Below are positions 5,373-5,571 of a stretch of DNA of 5,571 nucleotides, piece by piece (position 1 is the first letter of the stretch; each line of letters starts with the position of its first letter). Under the pieces are notes generated by a model that was not told the DNA's origin, did no database searches, and saw nothing but the letters and a program-made list of their open reading frames with translations. A program made the translations under genes and the position numbers. The stretch covers positions 1-5,571 of the forward strand of contig CAUUKX010000117.1 of the NCBI GenBank assembly GCA_963545585.1. The letters run 5' to 3'. The stretch comes from W11650 sp963545585 (GTDB taxonomy: Bacteria > Bacillota > Clostridia > Lachnospirales > Vallitaleaceae).

Positions 5373-5571
5373 TTCCTGCCAGCGTTCAAATCTTTCATAT
5401 AATCTTTTTATCATAGTCCCATTTGGCTTTTGAGGTGCAGGTTGTTCTTCTTCGGTTTTTGCTTCATCGATTAAAACTTCTGATTTTTCTTGACGACATA
5501 CAAAAATTCATATATAACCTGACTTTCGTCGTTTCTCTAAAAACCTAGTACTCAGAGGCCAAGTAACATAA
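5361..5571 (-). pseudogene. Decayed C-terminal gene fragment, product not recognised
   Basis: From the window edge one frame reads 20 residues (containing FLEKRRKSGYI), an in-frame TGA at about 5508-5510, then 48 residues ending NGTMIKRLYERFERWQEIWR and a TGA stop. The second part looks like a real protein tail: an acidic, Gln/Pro-rich linker (EEEQPAPQKP) followed by a basic amphipathic helix. Upstream, a different frame gives RNDESQVIYEFLYVV, so a frameshift is as likely as a nonsense mutation. I do not recognise the family, and the fragment continues outside the window. It could instead be a random open frame, or a short intact peptide starting at the internal ATG (MIKRLYERFERWQEIWR). No ribosome binding site supports that. 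Confidence 0.35.

Overview
The window carries two confident protein-coding genes, both on the minus strand, plus about 0.6 kb of AT-rich non-coding or decayed DNA at the right end. Read in the direction of transcription (right to left), the order is: a decayed-looking C-terminal reading frame (5361-5571), an AT-rich spacer with hairpins and an imperfect direct repeat, a rho-independent terminator (5175-5209), a promoter and structured leader, a class A penicillin-binding protein (2167-4959), a 226-base gap with its own structured sequences, and a type III glutamine synthetase that runs off the left edge (1-1940).

The organism is most likely a low-to-moderate GC member of Firmicutes, class Clostridia, possibly Lachnospiraceae-like. 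This is inferred from the style of both proteins: a GSIII-type glutamine synthetase, and a PBP1A with a short basic MNFGK start, a cysteine-containing C-terminal segment and an Asn/Ser/Thr/Pro tail. The strong AGGAGG-type ribosome binding site also fits. No species can be named from the sequence.

The two genes serve different processes: periplasmic-side peptidoglycan polymerisation and cross-linking for the PBP, and cytoplasmic ammonium assimilation for GlnN. They lie in the same direction, but each appears to have its own leader, so they need not form an operon.

The most interesting signal is that the leaders of both genes contain a matching element of about 40 bases (1979-2019 and 5035-5074). 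It has a conserved hairpin whose arms differ between copies but still pair, followed by a conserved AGGGGAAAGTTGAGT tail. In the PBP copy it starts within a few bases of the predicted transcription start. I do not recognise it as a known riboswitch or leader family, and it is a candidate shared cis-regulatory RNA or dispersed genomic repeat. Between the two genes there is also a perfect 10-base inverted repeat enclosing 75 bases (2066-2160), a second candidate structured RNA. The right end holds a 27-base imperfect direct repeat and two further hairpins.
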